Source: Paludibacteraceae bacterium
GTDB taxonomy: Bacteria; Bacteroidota; Bacteroidia; Bacteroidales; Paludibacteraceae
Length of the DNA stretch: 64,000 nucleotides
Direction: 5' to 3'
Assembly: GCA_017550335.1 (NCBI GenBank)
Contig: JAFZPM010000014.1
Location: 1 to 64,000 of the forward strand
Below are positions 16,476 to 25,105 of this stretch, piece after piece. The notes under the pieces were generated by a model. It was not told the DNA's origin, did not search any database, and was given only the letters and a program-made list of their open reading frames with translations. Positions within the stretch are counted from its first letter, which is position 1, and each line of letters begins with the position of its first letter. A program made the translations under genes and the position numbers.

Positions 16476-18359
16476 ATGACTACTAAAGTTTTATTGCTAA
16501 TCTTATTGCTTTGCCCGTTCTGTTTAGTCGAAGCAGAACCAGTCGATTATAACGACGCACAAAAGGTTGCCTGTAATTTCATGAAAAGGTCCTTTGGCAA
16601 GACCGACGCAGTAGCGGATGTCGTAACATTCGACACGCTTGGCATTACAGCTATGTATGCATTCAATTTTAAAGACGGAGGCTATGTCTTGACATCAGGA
16701 AGCAAAAAATCAGACCCCATCCTTGCATATTCGGAGACTGGCAGATTTCTTCCGGAGGATAGTATTGACAACGAAAACCTATTGGATTTTCTGATCAAGT
16801 GTAAACGTGAAGTTATCTATAGAGAAGAGAATCCGTTAAGAAGTCTTAGCACAGAATCTCTCCAGAAATGGGAGTCTTGGATGACAGAAGAATATTATCC
16901 CCCCATCTACGATCCAAGAGATTTCGTGAATGAAGTCCCCGACTTGCTTTACGACCCAGTTGTTGGGGCTGCAGTGGAATGGAAACAGGAGAAATGCGAA
17001 GGTGAAGTGACAGATAAAAATACAGGAACAAATAATAATCCTCTCGGTATTTCCTATAATATTATGATGCCTTCGGTTAATGGATGTGAACATGCAGTTG
17101 CAGGGTGTGTTCCCACCGCCTTGGCGCAAGTGCTTTGGAAATGGAAATGGCCAAATTCCGTCACATATACATACAAAGACGAATTATACGAAAGCAAATA
17201 CACTTGGGATTCGATGCCTCCTATACTGGATGTGCATTCATCTGTCAGGAACATGAACGAAGTATCCACTCTACTAAGAGATTGCGGATATATGCTTGAC
17301 GCAGATTATGGTTGTGGGGGCACATCCGCATACAGTGAACATATTTACTCAAAAATAGTGAAGCCTGGGCTTATTGGCTATAATGCTTACAGAAACATTT
17401 ACACACAGGAATACTCGAGAATATTAAATAGGAGCGAATCTGACACATACCCTATGGCTGAATGGATAAGCTTAGTAATTACAGAATTAATCGCAGGAAG
17501 ACCGGTAATTATCGGAAATCTTAGTCATTGCTATATTATAAGCGGCTTTCAAAAAAGAGAGGACGGTTATTATTTATATGTTAATTACGGATGGGGGATA
17601 AATCGCAATAGTGGCTATTACAATCTTGATTTCACAACAAAATCAGTCGTTACCGACTCCATGCAAACCGCCATAATAGGTTTTTCACCCAAAAAAGGGA
17701 ATGAAAACCACGAGCATGATATACATGCGACGTGCACACGATCAACAATCGGGAAAGCGGGAAAACTTTCATTCTATGTGGAAAATGCGAATTCATACAT
17801 ACTGAAGATCAAGTATATGGAAAAAACCGCCCGCAAATGGTCAATAATTAGAGGAGTTTACACAAATTGCGAATATATGGAAGGCCTAAAAGAAAACCTT
17901 CTTGACCGAACATCTGGAAATATCTTTGAAGACGGAGTGGTTGATGTCTGGTATAGTGAAAACACCAAACTTGAAAACGAGTACACTACGGAATGCGAGG
18001 TGTTTTCTGCACCTACAATGTACAACATCACATTTATGAACAATTATGGTCAAGTTGTAACCTATGAGGGCACATTCGAACCAGAAGAGGATGTACCTAC
18101 CTCTGTTGGAGATGAATTGGCAATAGATGCGGTCCTGATATACCCCAATCCATCAACAGGGATATTCAGCATCCATTCTCCACAAAATAACATCAATAAG
18201 ATTACCGTACACAATGTTTTTGGGACTATGGTAAAAGAGGTTGAGACAACAGGAAAGTCATCGATTAAATTAGACTTGTCTGATTGTCCAACAGGTTGTT
18301 ATTATGTCGCCATTAACACAGATAATTCAAGAATCGTTAAACCAATCATAAAAAAATAA
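16476..18359 (+). CDS. Secreted C10 family cysteine peptidase (streptopain-like) with T9SS-type C-terminal domain
   Basis: A 627-residue secreted protease. The signal peptide (VLLLILLLCPFCLVEA) is followed by a Spi-like propeptide (YNDAQKVACNFMKRSF, YVLTSGSKKSDPILAYSETG) to about residue 150. The mature C10 domain has the nucleophile in HAVAGCVPTALAQVL (Cys211) and the general base in NLSHCYIISGF (His351). YVNYGWG and a beta region follow. The last 80 residues (IYPNPSTGIFSIHS to SRIVKPIIKK) form a T9SS type A sorting domain, so it is probably exported across the outer membrane by type IX secretion. The family includes SpeB, interpain and Bacteroides Bfp enzymes. Visibly AT-richer than neighbours. 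The next gene starts after one base. Confidence 0.93.
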   Translation: MTTKVLLLILLLCPFCLVEAEPVDYNDAQKVACNFMKRSFGKTDAVADVVTFDTLGITAMYAFNFKDGGYVLTSGSKKSDPILAYSETGRFLPEDSIDNENLLDFLIKCKREVIYREENPLRSLSTESLQKWESWMTEEYYPPIYDPRDFVNEVPDLLYDPVVGAAVEWKQEKCEGEVTDKNTGTNNNPLGISYNIMMPSVNGCEHAVAGCVPTALAQVLWKWKWPNSVTYTYKDELYESKYTWDSMPPILDVHSSVRNMNEVSTLLRDCGYMLDADYGCGGTSAYSEHIYSKIVKPGLIGYNAYRNIYTQEYSRILNRSESDTYPMAEWISLVITELIAGRPVIIGNLSHCYIISGFQKREDGYYLYVNYGWGINRNSGYYNLDFTTKSVVTDSMQTAIIGFSPKKGNENHEHDIHATCTRSTIGKAGKLSFYVENANSYILKIKYMEKTARKWSIIRGVYTNCEYMEGLKENLLDRTSGNIFEDGVVDVWYSENTKLENEYTTECEVFSAPTMYNITFMNNYGQVVTYEGTFEPEEDVPTSVGDELAIDAVLIYPNPSTGIFSIHSPQNNINKITVHNVFGTMVKEVETTGKSSIKLDLSDCPTGCYYVAINTDNSRIVKPIIKK

Positions 18360-18360
18360 C

Positions 18361-19353
18361 ATGAGACACTTCCTTCTATACTTATCACTGATGATATCAT
18401 CGGCATCCTTCGCATTTGAAAGCGCAGACTCGGCCTTGGACTTTGTTTATGAATATGCTTCGGACACTCTTTGGGGGATTAAACTGACAGACCACACCTA
18501 CATGTATCATGTTGGCACGATGAAACATGATGTCGACACTATTATTAACTGCAGGGACGTTTACGAAAACAGTGAATCTGTTGGACTTGTATCAGATACA
18601 TTTGTCGTACCACAGGAACATTACGTTTTTTTCATCACACCACCTGACAACTTTATTTTCGAAGGGAAATCCCCATGCGTATCATATATATTTTTGTCTA
18701 AGAAAGATTCATCCTACACTGTAATAGATACGATTGGAGATCCCGAATGTTTCATGGAATGGGATACAGTGAGGGCGGACGGAAGATTAACGAAAAAACA
18801 AGCGATAGAGGACATATCACACCGTATCAATTACTACACGCAAGCGAATCCCCAAATATATGATGTATATCTTATTGAGGACACTACGAATTTTAGCGCT
18901 ATTGACAACGTGGATCGTTTAAGATATATATATGAAGACTTGGACAAAGCGTGGAACTTCATCATTGACACTCATGAAGATACGTGCTTGCACGTCGTCT
19001 ATTGGAGGGACAGGAAAGGCTATTTTGTGATAGGTTCCATGATAGCCGCACCATTTTACACGCAAACTGATCTTTCATCAATCGATGGATTCACAAAAGT
19101 AATCAGCAAAAGTGTTGACGGAGTAAGAGATATCAAATCCGAACTATATGTTTCCATCCATCCTAATCCTGCATCGGATGCTGTTTATGTAAGCATTGAC
19201 GGGTGCTCGCTTTCCCTCTTCGCTAATGATGGGAAATTGCAGAAGTGCGCTGTCGGCAACGTCATGTCAATAAGGGAATTGCAGCCCGGATTGTATTTCC
19301 TGAAAATAACAAAGGACGGGAAGTCGGCGATAAGGAAAATAATCAAAGAATAA
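18361..19353 (+). CDS. Secreted protein of unknown function with T9SS-type C-terminal domain, partner of C10 peptidase
   Basis: A 330-residue protein with a signal peptide (HFLLYLSLMISSASFA) and no recognised catalytic domain. The middle is rich in Asp, Tyr and beta-prone segments. The last 75 residues (SIHPNPASDAVYVSIDG to KSAIRKIIKE) repeat the PNP-type T9SS sorting signature of the upstream protease. The ATG follows the protease stop by one base, so the two are almost certainly cotranscribed. In other organisms C10 peptidase genes are followed by propeptide-like inhibitors. This protein is larger and not evidently similar to them, so an inhibitor, adaptor or substrate role is only inference. 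Confidence 0.75.
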   Translation: MRHFLLYLSLMISSASFAFESADSALDFVYEYASDTLWGIKLTDHTYMYHVGTMKHDVDTIINCRDVYENSESVGLVSDTFVVPQEHYVFFITPPDNFIFEGKSPCVSYIFLSKKDSSYTVIDTIGDPECFMEWDTVRADGRLTKKQAIEDISHRINYYTQANPQIYDVYLIEDTTNFSAIDNVDRLRYIYEDLDKAWNFIIDTHEDTCLHVVYWRDRKGYFVIGSMIAAPFYTQTDLSSIDGFTKVISKSVDGVRDIKSELYVSIHPNPASDAVYVSIDGCSLSLFANDGKLQKCAVGNVMSIRELQPGLYFLKITKDGKSAIRKIIKE

Positions 19354-19365
19354 ACAAGGAAAGAG

Positions 19366-19414
19366 TAATTCTTAATTCTTAACTCCTAACTCTTAATTCA
19401 AATAATTACCTTTG
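19366..19414 (+). promoter_or_regulatory. AATTCTTAA-type repeat run and queA promoter
   Basis: Bases 19366-19400 are a run of near-repeats of TAATTCTTAACTC, the same simple intergenic sequence seen elsewhere in the window. It is followed by TACCTTTG at 19407-19414, an exact TAnnTTTG -7 element 22 bp before the queA ATG. Confidence 0.6.
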
Positions 19415-19435
19415 CGGAGAATTAAAGAAGAAGAC

Positions 19436-20665
19436 ATGAAGACTCCGCAGAACATTGCCATAGAAGATTTCAGCTACGATCTTCCCGACGAACGGATCGC
19501 AAAATTCCCTTTGGAGAAGAGGGACGAATCGAAGCTATTGCTCTATCGGGACGGGGACATCTCCCACTCGACGTTCAAGAACATCTCCCAATACCTCAAC
19601 GAGGGGGATTTGCTGGTCTGCAACAACACCCGCGTCATCCAAGCCCGCCTCCTCTTCCACAAGGAGACCGGCGCCCGTATCGAGGTCTTCTGCCTGGAGC
19701 CGGTACACCCCCACGACTACGTGCTCACCTTCCAAGCCATAGGCGAGTGCGTGTGGAAATGCATGATCGGCAACGCCAGCAAGTGGAAGGCGGGCACCAT
19801 CCTGGAACGTGACGTGACGGTGAACGGTAAGGAGGTGATCCTCAAGGCGGAGAAACTGGAGGCGGAGGGAAACGCCTACCACGTGCGCTTCTTCTGGGAC
19901 GAGCCAAGCACCAACTTCGCGGATATACTGGACGCTTTCGGCGTATTGCCTATTCCGCCCTACCTGCATCGGGAGACGGTGGACCGCGACAAGGTGACCT
20001 ACCAGACCGTCTACTCGAAGATCAAGGGATCCGTGGCGGCGCCTACGGCCGGACTCCACTTCACACCCGAGGTGTTCGAGTCGCTCCGCAAGAAAAACAT
20101 CAGCTGCGAGGAGGTGACGCTCCATGTGGGAGCCGGCACCTTCCAACCGGTCAAATCGGCCACCATAGGCGACCATGAGATGCACTCCGAATGGATATGC
20201 GTCCGCCGTAGCGTCATCGAGAAGATACGCGAGGCGGGCAAGGTCGTGGCGGTCGGCACCACCTCCGTCCGCACGTTGGAGAGCCTCTACTACATCGGCT
20301 GCCAGCTGGCGGAGAACATGGAGCTGCCGGAGGACGAACTCAAGGTGACGCAATGGATGCCCTACGAGAGCGGTTACACGCTCTCCACGGAAGAGTCGCT
20401 GGACGCCATCCTCCGATACATGGAGAAGCATGAGCTGGAAAGCATCAGTGCGGACACTCAAATCATCATCGTGCCAGGCTACCAATTCCACCTGGTGAAG
20501 GCCATCATCACCAATTTCCACCAACCGCAGAGCACCCTGCTGCTGCTCATCTCCGCCTTCGTGGGCGACGATTGGAGGAAGATGTACGACTATGCCATGA
20601 AGAATGATTTCAGGTTCTTGAGCTATGGGGACAGCTCGTTGCTAATTAAGAATTTTGAATTTTGA
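19436..20665 (+). CDS. queA: S-adenosylmethionine:tRNA ribosyltransferase-isomerase QueA
   Basis: A 409-residue enzyme that transfers the ribosyl of AdoMet to 7-aminomethyl-7-deazaguanine in tRNA to make epoxyqueuosine. Start at MKTPQNIAIEDFSYDLPDERIA; the in-frame TTG at 19412 lies inside the -7 promoter element. Signatures: LLVCNNTRVIQARL, YQTVYSKIKGSVAAPTAGLHF, LHVGAGTFQPVKS, VVAVGTTSVRTLESL, ITNFHQPQSTLLLLISAFVG and FRFLSYGDSSLL. The final residues IKNFEF and the stop codon come from the AATTAAGAATTTTGA repeat that abuts the gene, so the C-terminus looks lengthened or replaced by repeat sequence. Confidence 0.95.
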   Translation: MKTPQNIAIEDFSYDLPDERIAKFPLEKRDESKLLLYRDGDISHSTFKNISQYLNEGDLLVCNNTRVIQARLLFHKETGARIEVFCLEPVHPHDYVLTFQAIGECVWKCMIGNASKWKAGTILERDVTVNGKEVILKAEKLEAEGNAYHVRFFWDEPSTNFADILDAFGVLPIPPYLHRETVDRDKVTYQTVYSKIKGSVAAPTAGLHFTPEVFESLRKKNISCEEVTLHVGAGTFQPVKSATIGDHEMHSEWICVRRSVIEKIREAGKVVAVGTTSVRTLESLYYIGCQLAENMELPEDELKVTQWMPYESGYTLSTEESLDAILRYMEKHELESISADTQIIIVPGYQFHLVKAIITNFHQPQSTLLLLISAFVGDDWRKMYDYAMKNDFRFLSYGDSSLLIKNFEF

Positions 20666-20761
20666 ATTAAGAATTGGGGGGATGCGCATCTCTACATGAT
20701 ACGCACAATCTACGGCCTGCAAGGCCAACTCTTTACCTAGCCCAGGGCAACACCCCGGGTT
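20644..20761. repeat. Dispersed intergenic repeat at queA 3' end
   Basis: An AATTAAGAATTTTGAATTTTGAA-type run overlapping the queA stop leads to a GATGCGCATCTCTACATGAT stretch and then the hairpin CCCAGGGCAACACCCCGGG near 20740-20758. The same order of elements appears twice at 46.7-46.9 kb. It probably serves as a terminator or spacer between queA and the convergent gene. Confidence 0.7.
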
Positions 20762-22663
20762 TTAATTGTTATACGGACGAACCTGCTTCACATAGAGTTG
20801 GCGAGTCTCCCCGTCCAATTTAAACTCCACATCCACCGCGAACATTTCATACAAGACATTGAGACGTAAGTGCTCATAGAAAAAGTCATGGATCAGATCC
20901 AACTGCTCCGCCAACAGATTGATCTCCTCGATGTTCATGGTCAGTTCTCCATCCGTCAGATTGGACTGTGTGATAATATCAATAGGGTATTTGCCCGCAT
21001 ACAACTCATCATACCGCTGAGGCACACAGATGAACTGGTCGCAAACGATACCCGGCGACGGCGCCACCACATTTTCGTTCCCCACCTGCGCATTCACCGT
21101 AAAACCTGGGTAATCCTGCCGGTAGAGATTCTTCGTCACAGCCACCCCATTCACCTGCTCCGAAGGGAAGGCACGATGGGCCAAGACACCCATGAAGACG
21201 CTGCTTTGGTCGATACGGTAGTAGCAACGCTCCTTGTAGGCCGCGTACGACCAAAGGCTCGCCCAAACACGCTTCACCGCCCGCTCCATCGTCTTGCTTG
21301 AACTGCCAATGACCGCAGACTGCGAATCATACAGACCTGCACCTGAGAACCATGCGGCATCCTCCGCATTGGTGGAGGAACGGAACCGCAACTTCTCAAA
21401 TGCACACCCCTCCACCTGACGGTCGAGCGACTTCACCAAGAAGGAGTCCATCGGATAGGAGACGATCACGGCACGTATCTTCTTCAACCACTCCGACACC
21501 TTTTGTTCCTCCCAAGAACCACCCTCGGCTATGAGCGTGTCGATCAAACCCTGCGCTCCCGAAAGAAGCGCATGCTGGTAGTAGAAATAGAAAGGGATCG
21601 CAAAGGCACACTCCGGCACCTTAAACCGAGAGACCTCCTCCCTGCTAAGTTGGCTGAGGAGAGAGAAATTACAGGCTTTATGCCCTATATAACGATAGGC
21701 GTTTTTACCCAACGAATCGAGTTGGACCAAATGATTCACCGACAGGTCATATCCCAACGATAGCGCTTTCTTGCGCCTCTTCGGTTGCTTCAATTCCTCT
21801 ATCTCCTTCAGACGGAACGTGTCCGAGGTCACCTCGAAATGGACCAGCTTGCCATCATAACTACGCAAGAGATCGTTTTGGAACGCATCCTTCAAGGCCG
21901 CCACAGGGATCTTCCGGTTCTGACCCAATATGGACAAATGGCTCAACGGGGTCTGGAACTCCGCCACGATAACCCCCGCCACCTGCGGCAACACAAGCGG
22001 AGAGCGCGGCAACACGACCACATCCGTTGGCTCTATCTTTCCCCACATAGAATCAAGGTCCGGGACGAAACGCAACCTACCGTCACAGCTCTTCGGACTG
22101 ACGGCCTGGTAAGACAAGGTGCCATAAACCTCCGACGGAGACAACAAAGGGACCTTTCCCTCCAGCTGCGCACGCATCTTCGAGAGATGGCCACTACTAA
22201 GCATCAGCTTCAAGTTCGTCCCCCAACAGGATGAGCGGGAGACCTCCTTCCACAACAACAGCACCTGATCAATCGTGAGAACATCCGCCTCAGAGAACTC
22301 CAAGGCGTAGACATCCAACGTTTTATAGTAATTCACATTGGCCAGCAGATATTTACGATTAGGGTGCTGGGAATAATTGTATTCGTTGAATTGTGACAAG
22401 TCCGTGGCAGCATTCAGCTGATCCACACAAAAGTCGTAATGGAAGGTGTAGTACCTATTATTCAAGAAATATAGGCTTTGCCCCTTTATCACATAGAAGA
22501 CCTTCACAGCACTGACCTGGCCATACTTCCCCACCAACGGAAGGCCGGAGAAGGCATCGAACGCAGACTTATCCTTTATATCGTACGAATATTTCGCACC
22601 TAAAGCATTGATTGCGAACGACAAAGAGAGGATCAATATCGTCAACGACCTTGTGCATGCCAT
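20762..22663 (-). CDS. Exported PEP/pyruvate-binding domain protein (pyruvate phosphate dikinase-like)
   Basis: About 633 residues. The N-terminus (TRSLTILILSLSFAINALGA) is a clear signal peptide. The start is chosen at the second Met, which has GGAGAAG 4 bp upstream; an alternative Met lies 18 bp further 5' (22681). A PEP-utiliser swivelling segment (VVVLPRSPLVLP, VIVAEFQTPLSHLSILGQN, with the phospho-His position of SH present) precedes a PPDK N-terminal ATP-grasp region (KLRFRSSTNAEDAAWFSGAG, RAVKRVWASLWSYAAYKER, LYVKQVRP). ATP-dependent enzymes of this type are normally cytoplasmic, so export is unusual. Related exported proteins occur in Bacteroidota but their reaction is unknown. Convergent with queA; the chromate transporter genes lie upstream. 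Confidence 0.82.
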   Translation of the reverse strand: MACTRSLTILILSLSFAINALGAKYSYDIKDKSAFDAFSGLPLVGKYGQVSAVKVFYVIKGQSLYFLNNRYYTFHYDFCVDQLNAATDLSQFNEYNYSQHPNRKYLLANVNYYKTLDVYALEFSEADVLTIDQVLLLWKEVSRSSCWGTNLKLMLSSGHLSKMRAQLEGKVPLLSPSEVYGTLSYQAVSPKSCDGRLRFVPDLDSMWGKIEPTDVVVLPRSPLVLPQVAGVIVAEFQTPLSHLSILGQNRKIPVAALKDAFQNDLLRSYDGKLVHFEVTSDTFRLKEIEELKQPKRRKKALSLGYDLSVNHLVQLDSLGKNAYRYIGHKACNFSLLSQLSREEVSRFKVPECAFAIPFYFYYQHALLSGAQGLIDTLIAEGGSWEEQKVSEWLKKIRAVIVSYPMDSFLVKSLDRQVEGCAFEKLRFRSSTNAEDAAWFSGAGLYDSQSAVIGSSSKTMERAVKRVWASLWSYAAYKERCYYRIDQSSVFMGVLAHRAFPSEQVNGVAVTKNLYRQDYPGFTVNAQVGNENVVAPSPGIVCDQFICVPQRYDELYAGKYPIDIITQSNLTDGELTMNIEEINLLAEQLDLIHDFFYEHLRLNVLYEMFAVDVEFKLDGETRQLYVKQVRPYNN

Positions 22664-22703
22664 GATTCTTCTCCTTTCCATATATTCCCTGATTTAAAAT
22701 ATT

Positions 22704-23249
22704 CTACATGAACAATGCCCCCACCACGCCCGCGGCGACAATCAGCCACATCGGGTTCACCTTAAAGCGATAGAGCGCCACGAAGGAGGCCACAAAGATG
22801 AGCACGGAGAGGTTACGGTCCGGCCATCCGAAATCGCAGAAGTTCTCCCTGTTCATCAGCAACATAGCCGCCGCCAGGATGAGTCCACCCAAGACAGGAC
22901 GCAACCCGGACAACACATATTGCACATACCTGTTCTCCTTGTTCTTCATCAGGAAACGCACCACGAAATACATCATCAGGAACGACGGGAGGCACAAGGC
23001 GATCGTCGCCACCACCGCACCCGGCAGTCCCGCCACCGCATAACCCACGTAGGTGGCCGTGTTGATGGAGACAGGTCCTGGCGTCATCTGGGAAATCGCC
23101 AGCATATCGGAGAACTCACCGAGCGTAGCCCATGCGTAGTGGTCCACCACCTCGAACTGAATCAGGGAGAGCATCGCATAACCGCCGCCGAAGCCCAGCA
23201 TGCCGATCTTAAAGAAGACATAAAACAACTTCAACAGAACCATACTCAC
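22704..23249 (-). CDS. Chromate transporter, second half-size subunit
   Basis: A 181-residue integral membrane protein, one CHR domain. FKIGMLGFGGGYAMLSLIQFEVV and the ISQMTPGPVSINTATYVGY loop are the family signatures; five or six hydrophobic segments follow. Half-size CHR proteins work as heteromeric pairs to move chromate or, more generally, sulfate-like anions across the inner membrane. Its ATG overlaps the stop of the upstream paralogue by 4 bp (ATGA), so translation is coupled. Confidence 0.93.
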   Translation of the reverse strand: MSMVLLKLFYVFFKIGMLGFGGGYAMLSLIQFEVVDHYAWATLGEFSDMLAISQMTPGPVSINTATYVGYAVAGLPGAVVATIALCLPSFLMMYFVVRFLMKNKENRYVQYVLSGLRPVLGGLILAAAMLLMNRENFCDFGWPDRNLSVLIFVASFVALYRFKVNPMWLIVAAGVVGALFM

Positions 23250-23797
23250 CTCCCCTCCATTTTCTTACTGAAATATATTCCATAGAGCAAAGCTGACACG
23301 GCCACCACCACGATGATCAGTATCGGAGAGACCTTGAAGAAGCCTATCAGAGCGGCGGAAACCAGCGGGATGGGCAACATCTTCCACCCCTTGCAATTGT
23401 TCCGTATCAGGTTCACGGCCGGTGCGAGGATGAGCGCCACCACACAAGGACGGATGCCTCGGAAGATACGCTCGACCAGCTCGTTGTCCTTCACTTCGGC
23501 AAAGAACATGGCGATCAACAGGATCGCAATGAACGAAGGCAACGCGGCCCCCACGGAAGCGCACAACGCACCCCGTTTTCCCCGCAGCTTATACCCCACA
23601 TAGAGAGCAGTATTGATGGCGAAGACACCAGGCAACGTCTGCACCACCGCTATCATATCCCAAAACTCTTCCTTATCGATATAGCCCTTCTTCGTCACGA
23701 TGGAGCGCTCCACCATCGCCAGCATCGCATAGCCGCCCCCTAACGTGAACGCGCCGATCTGCAAGAATATCGAAAACAAATCCCTTAATGGTACCAT
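23246..23797 (-). CDS. Chromate transporter, first half-size subunit
   Basis: A 183-residue CHR domain protein. The start is placed at MVPLRDLFSIFLQIGAFTLGGGYAML; the longer frame upstream runs through the promoter. Signatures: TLGGGYAMLAMVERSIV and VVQTLPGVFAINTALYVGY, where the usual PGP is PGV. Pairs with the downstream half-size subunit through a 4-bp overlap. A -7 element TATCTTTG lies on the minus strand at 23817-23824, 20 bp upstream of the ATG. Confidence 0.92.
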   Translation of the reverse strand: MVPLRDLFSIFLQIGAFTLGGGYAMLAMVERSIVTKKGYIDKEEFWDMIAVVQTLPGVFAINTALYVGYKLRGKRGALCASVGAALPSFIAILLIAMFFAEVKDNELVERIFRGIRPCVVALILAPAVNLIRNNCKGWKMLPIPLVSAALIGFFKVSPILIIVVVAVSALLYGIYFSKKMEGR

Positions 23798-23816
23798 AGC
23801 CGAAATATAAACACCA

Positions 23817-23824
23817 CAAAGATA
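23817..23824 (-). promoter_or_regulatory. -7 promoter element for the chromate transporter pair
   Basis: The minus-strand sequence TATCTTTG matches TAnnTTTG exactly and sits 20 bp upstream of the first CHR gene. Confidence 0.6.
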
Positions 23825-24181
23825 CAAAAAAAGGAGGTGCGGCACGTACCCATACCACACCTCTACAGAATCAAAAAACAAACAAACTTCCCTCAAGCGA
23901 TTTTTCAGGGCAATTTTTCAAACGACACCGACTGTTTTTCAATAGAGCCCGAGTTATCCCCTTTCCTGAGAGAGGGGATCAGACCCGGCACTGGTTATCA
24001 TGAAAAAAACTTAAATAATTACAGTGTTATGTTTGTACATATTATCAACTCTTCATCGAGTACAAAAATAGCGCGTACCGCCATCATCATGCAGGAAAAT
24101 CGAATCAACCCATATGATAATCGTGGCAAACCGGATGATTTATGGGTCGGAAGTATTAGTTTCGCGTATGAATCATAAAAA
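23825..24181. other. Intergenic region between divergent chromate transporter and trmO
   Basis: About 360 bp. It holds an imperfect GC-rich inverted stretch near 23955-23980 (CCCCTTTCCTGAGAGAGGGG) and a plus-strand -7 match TATGTTTG at 24028-24035 that could drive trmO. An open frame from 24029 encodes about 49 residues without recognisable features and is not called as a gene. Confidence 0.5.
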
Positions 24182-24874
24182 ATGAGCAGGATGGAGACCA
24201 CAACACTCAAAGTCATCGCGCGCATCCATGGCGACCTCCCCACCAAGTTCGGCATCCCCAGGCAGAGCGGGTTGGTGGAGAGTCTACAGGCGAAGATCAT
24301 CTTCGAGCCGGAGTTCAGGCAAGCGGAATCGCTCCGTGGCTTGGAGGATTTCTCCCACATCTGGCTCATCTGGGGATTCTCCGAAAACATAAGGGAGAAC
24401 TGGTCGCCGACCGTCCGCCCTCCCCGACTCGGGGGCAACACCCGCATGGGCGTCTTCGCCACCCGATCATCCTTCCGTCCCAACGGGCTAGGCCTCTCCT
24501 GCGTGAAGCTGGAGAAGATCGCGCACGACAAGGAGCAGGGTGATATACTGGTTGTCTCGGGGGCGGACCTCATGGACGGCACCCCCATCTACGACATCAA
24601 GCCCTACATCCCTGTCGACTGCCACCCGGAGGCCAGCAAGGGATTCACCTCACAAAACGCAGACTACACGCTTGAAGTGAACATCCCCGGAAATCTACTT
24701 AGCATCATCCCGCCCAAGAAGAGGGAGACACTGCGGGACATCATCGCGCAAGACCCCCGTCCCGCCTACCACGACGACGAGGAACGCACCTACGGATTCC
24801 CCTTCGCCGGCTATGAGGTGAAATTTAAAGTACAAGGCAAAATAGCCACCGTGACGCACATCGAGAAAAAATAA
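24182..24874 (+). CDS. trmO: tRNA (N6-threonylcarbamoyladenosine37-N6)-methyltransferase TrmO
   Basis: A 230-residue enzyme of the TsaA/YaeB-like family that methylates t6A37 in ANN-decoding tRNAs with AdoMet. A beta-barrel catalytic domain shows GIPRQSGLVESLQAKIIFEP, LEDFSHIWLIWGFSEN, RPPRLGGNTRMGVFATRSSFRPNG and GADLMDGTPIYDIKPYIP. The C-terminal small domain includes IAQDPRPAYHDDEERTYGF and FAGYEVKFKV. Full length. An internal Met three codons later is an equal start candidate. It stands alone before the heat-shock gene. Confidence 0.93.
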   Translation: MSRMETTTLKVIARIHGDLPTKFGIPRQSGLVESLQAKIIFEPEFRQAESLRGLEDFSHIWLIWGFSENIRENWSPTVRPPRLGGNTRMGVFATRSSFRPNGLGLSCVKLEKIAHDKEQGDILVVSGADLMDGTPIYDIKPYIPVDCHPEASKGFTSQNADYTLEVNIPGNLLSIIPPKKRETLRDIIAQDPRPAYHDDEERTYGFPFAGYEVKFKVQGKIATVTHIEKK

Positions 24875-24930
24875 CACCCCAAAATTTTCCGTGCCAAACC
24901 CTTCCATCGTCCTCCCACGACGGAATGTGC

Positions 24931-24970
24931 CAAATTGTCCATCTTTTAGACTTAAAAAGTGGACATTTTG
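24931..24970 (+). promoter_or_regulatory. Inverted repeat upstream of hsp20, candidate activator site
   Basis: Arms at 24931-24947 and 24954-24970 match in 14 of 17 positions around a 6-bp centre. The dyad lies 50-85 bp before the sigma-54-like -24 element, the usual place for an enhancer-binding protein. A separate 9-bp hairpin (TTCCATCGT / ACGACGGAA, 24902-24925) lies just upstream. Confidence 0.5.
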
Positions 24971-25014
24971 TCTACTTAATGACTGATTGTCAGTTAGTTA
25001 ATTAAAAAATAGCC

Positions 25015-25030
25015 TTGGCACGCTTATTGA
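25015..25030 (+). promoter_or_regulatory. Sigma-54 (RpoN) -24/-12 promoter for hsp20
   Basis: TTGGCACGCTTATTGA fits the TGGCAC-N5-TTGC consensus except A for C at the last position of the -12 box, with correct spacing. It would start transcription near 25042, about 64 nt before the hsp20 ATG. No TAnnTTTG element is seen here. Confidence 0.6.
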
Positions 25031-25105
25031 ACTATGGATAGTGAACCCGCCGATGAAGCGGGGGCAAAAAATGATTTAAATGTTTACTTAAAATCGGAGG
25101 TTACT

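Noticed and set aside
23837..24178. 113-codon plus-strand frame before trmO
   Set aside because: Crosses the chromate transporter promoter region and an intergenic hairpin; composition is noncoding and only a chance frame is likely.
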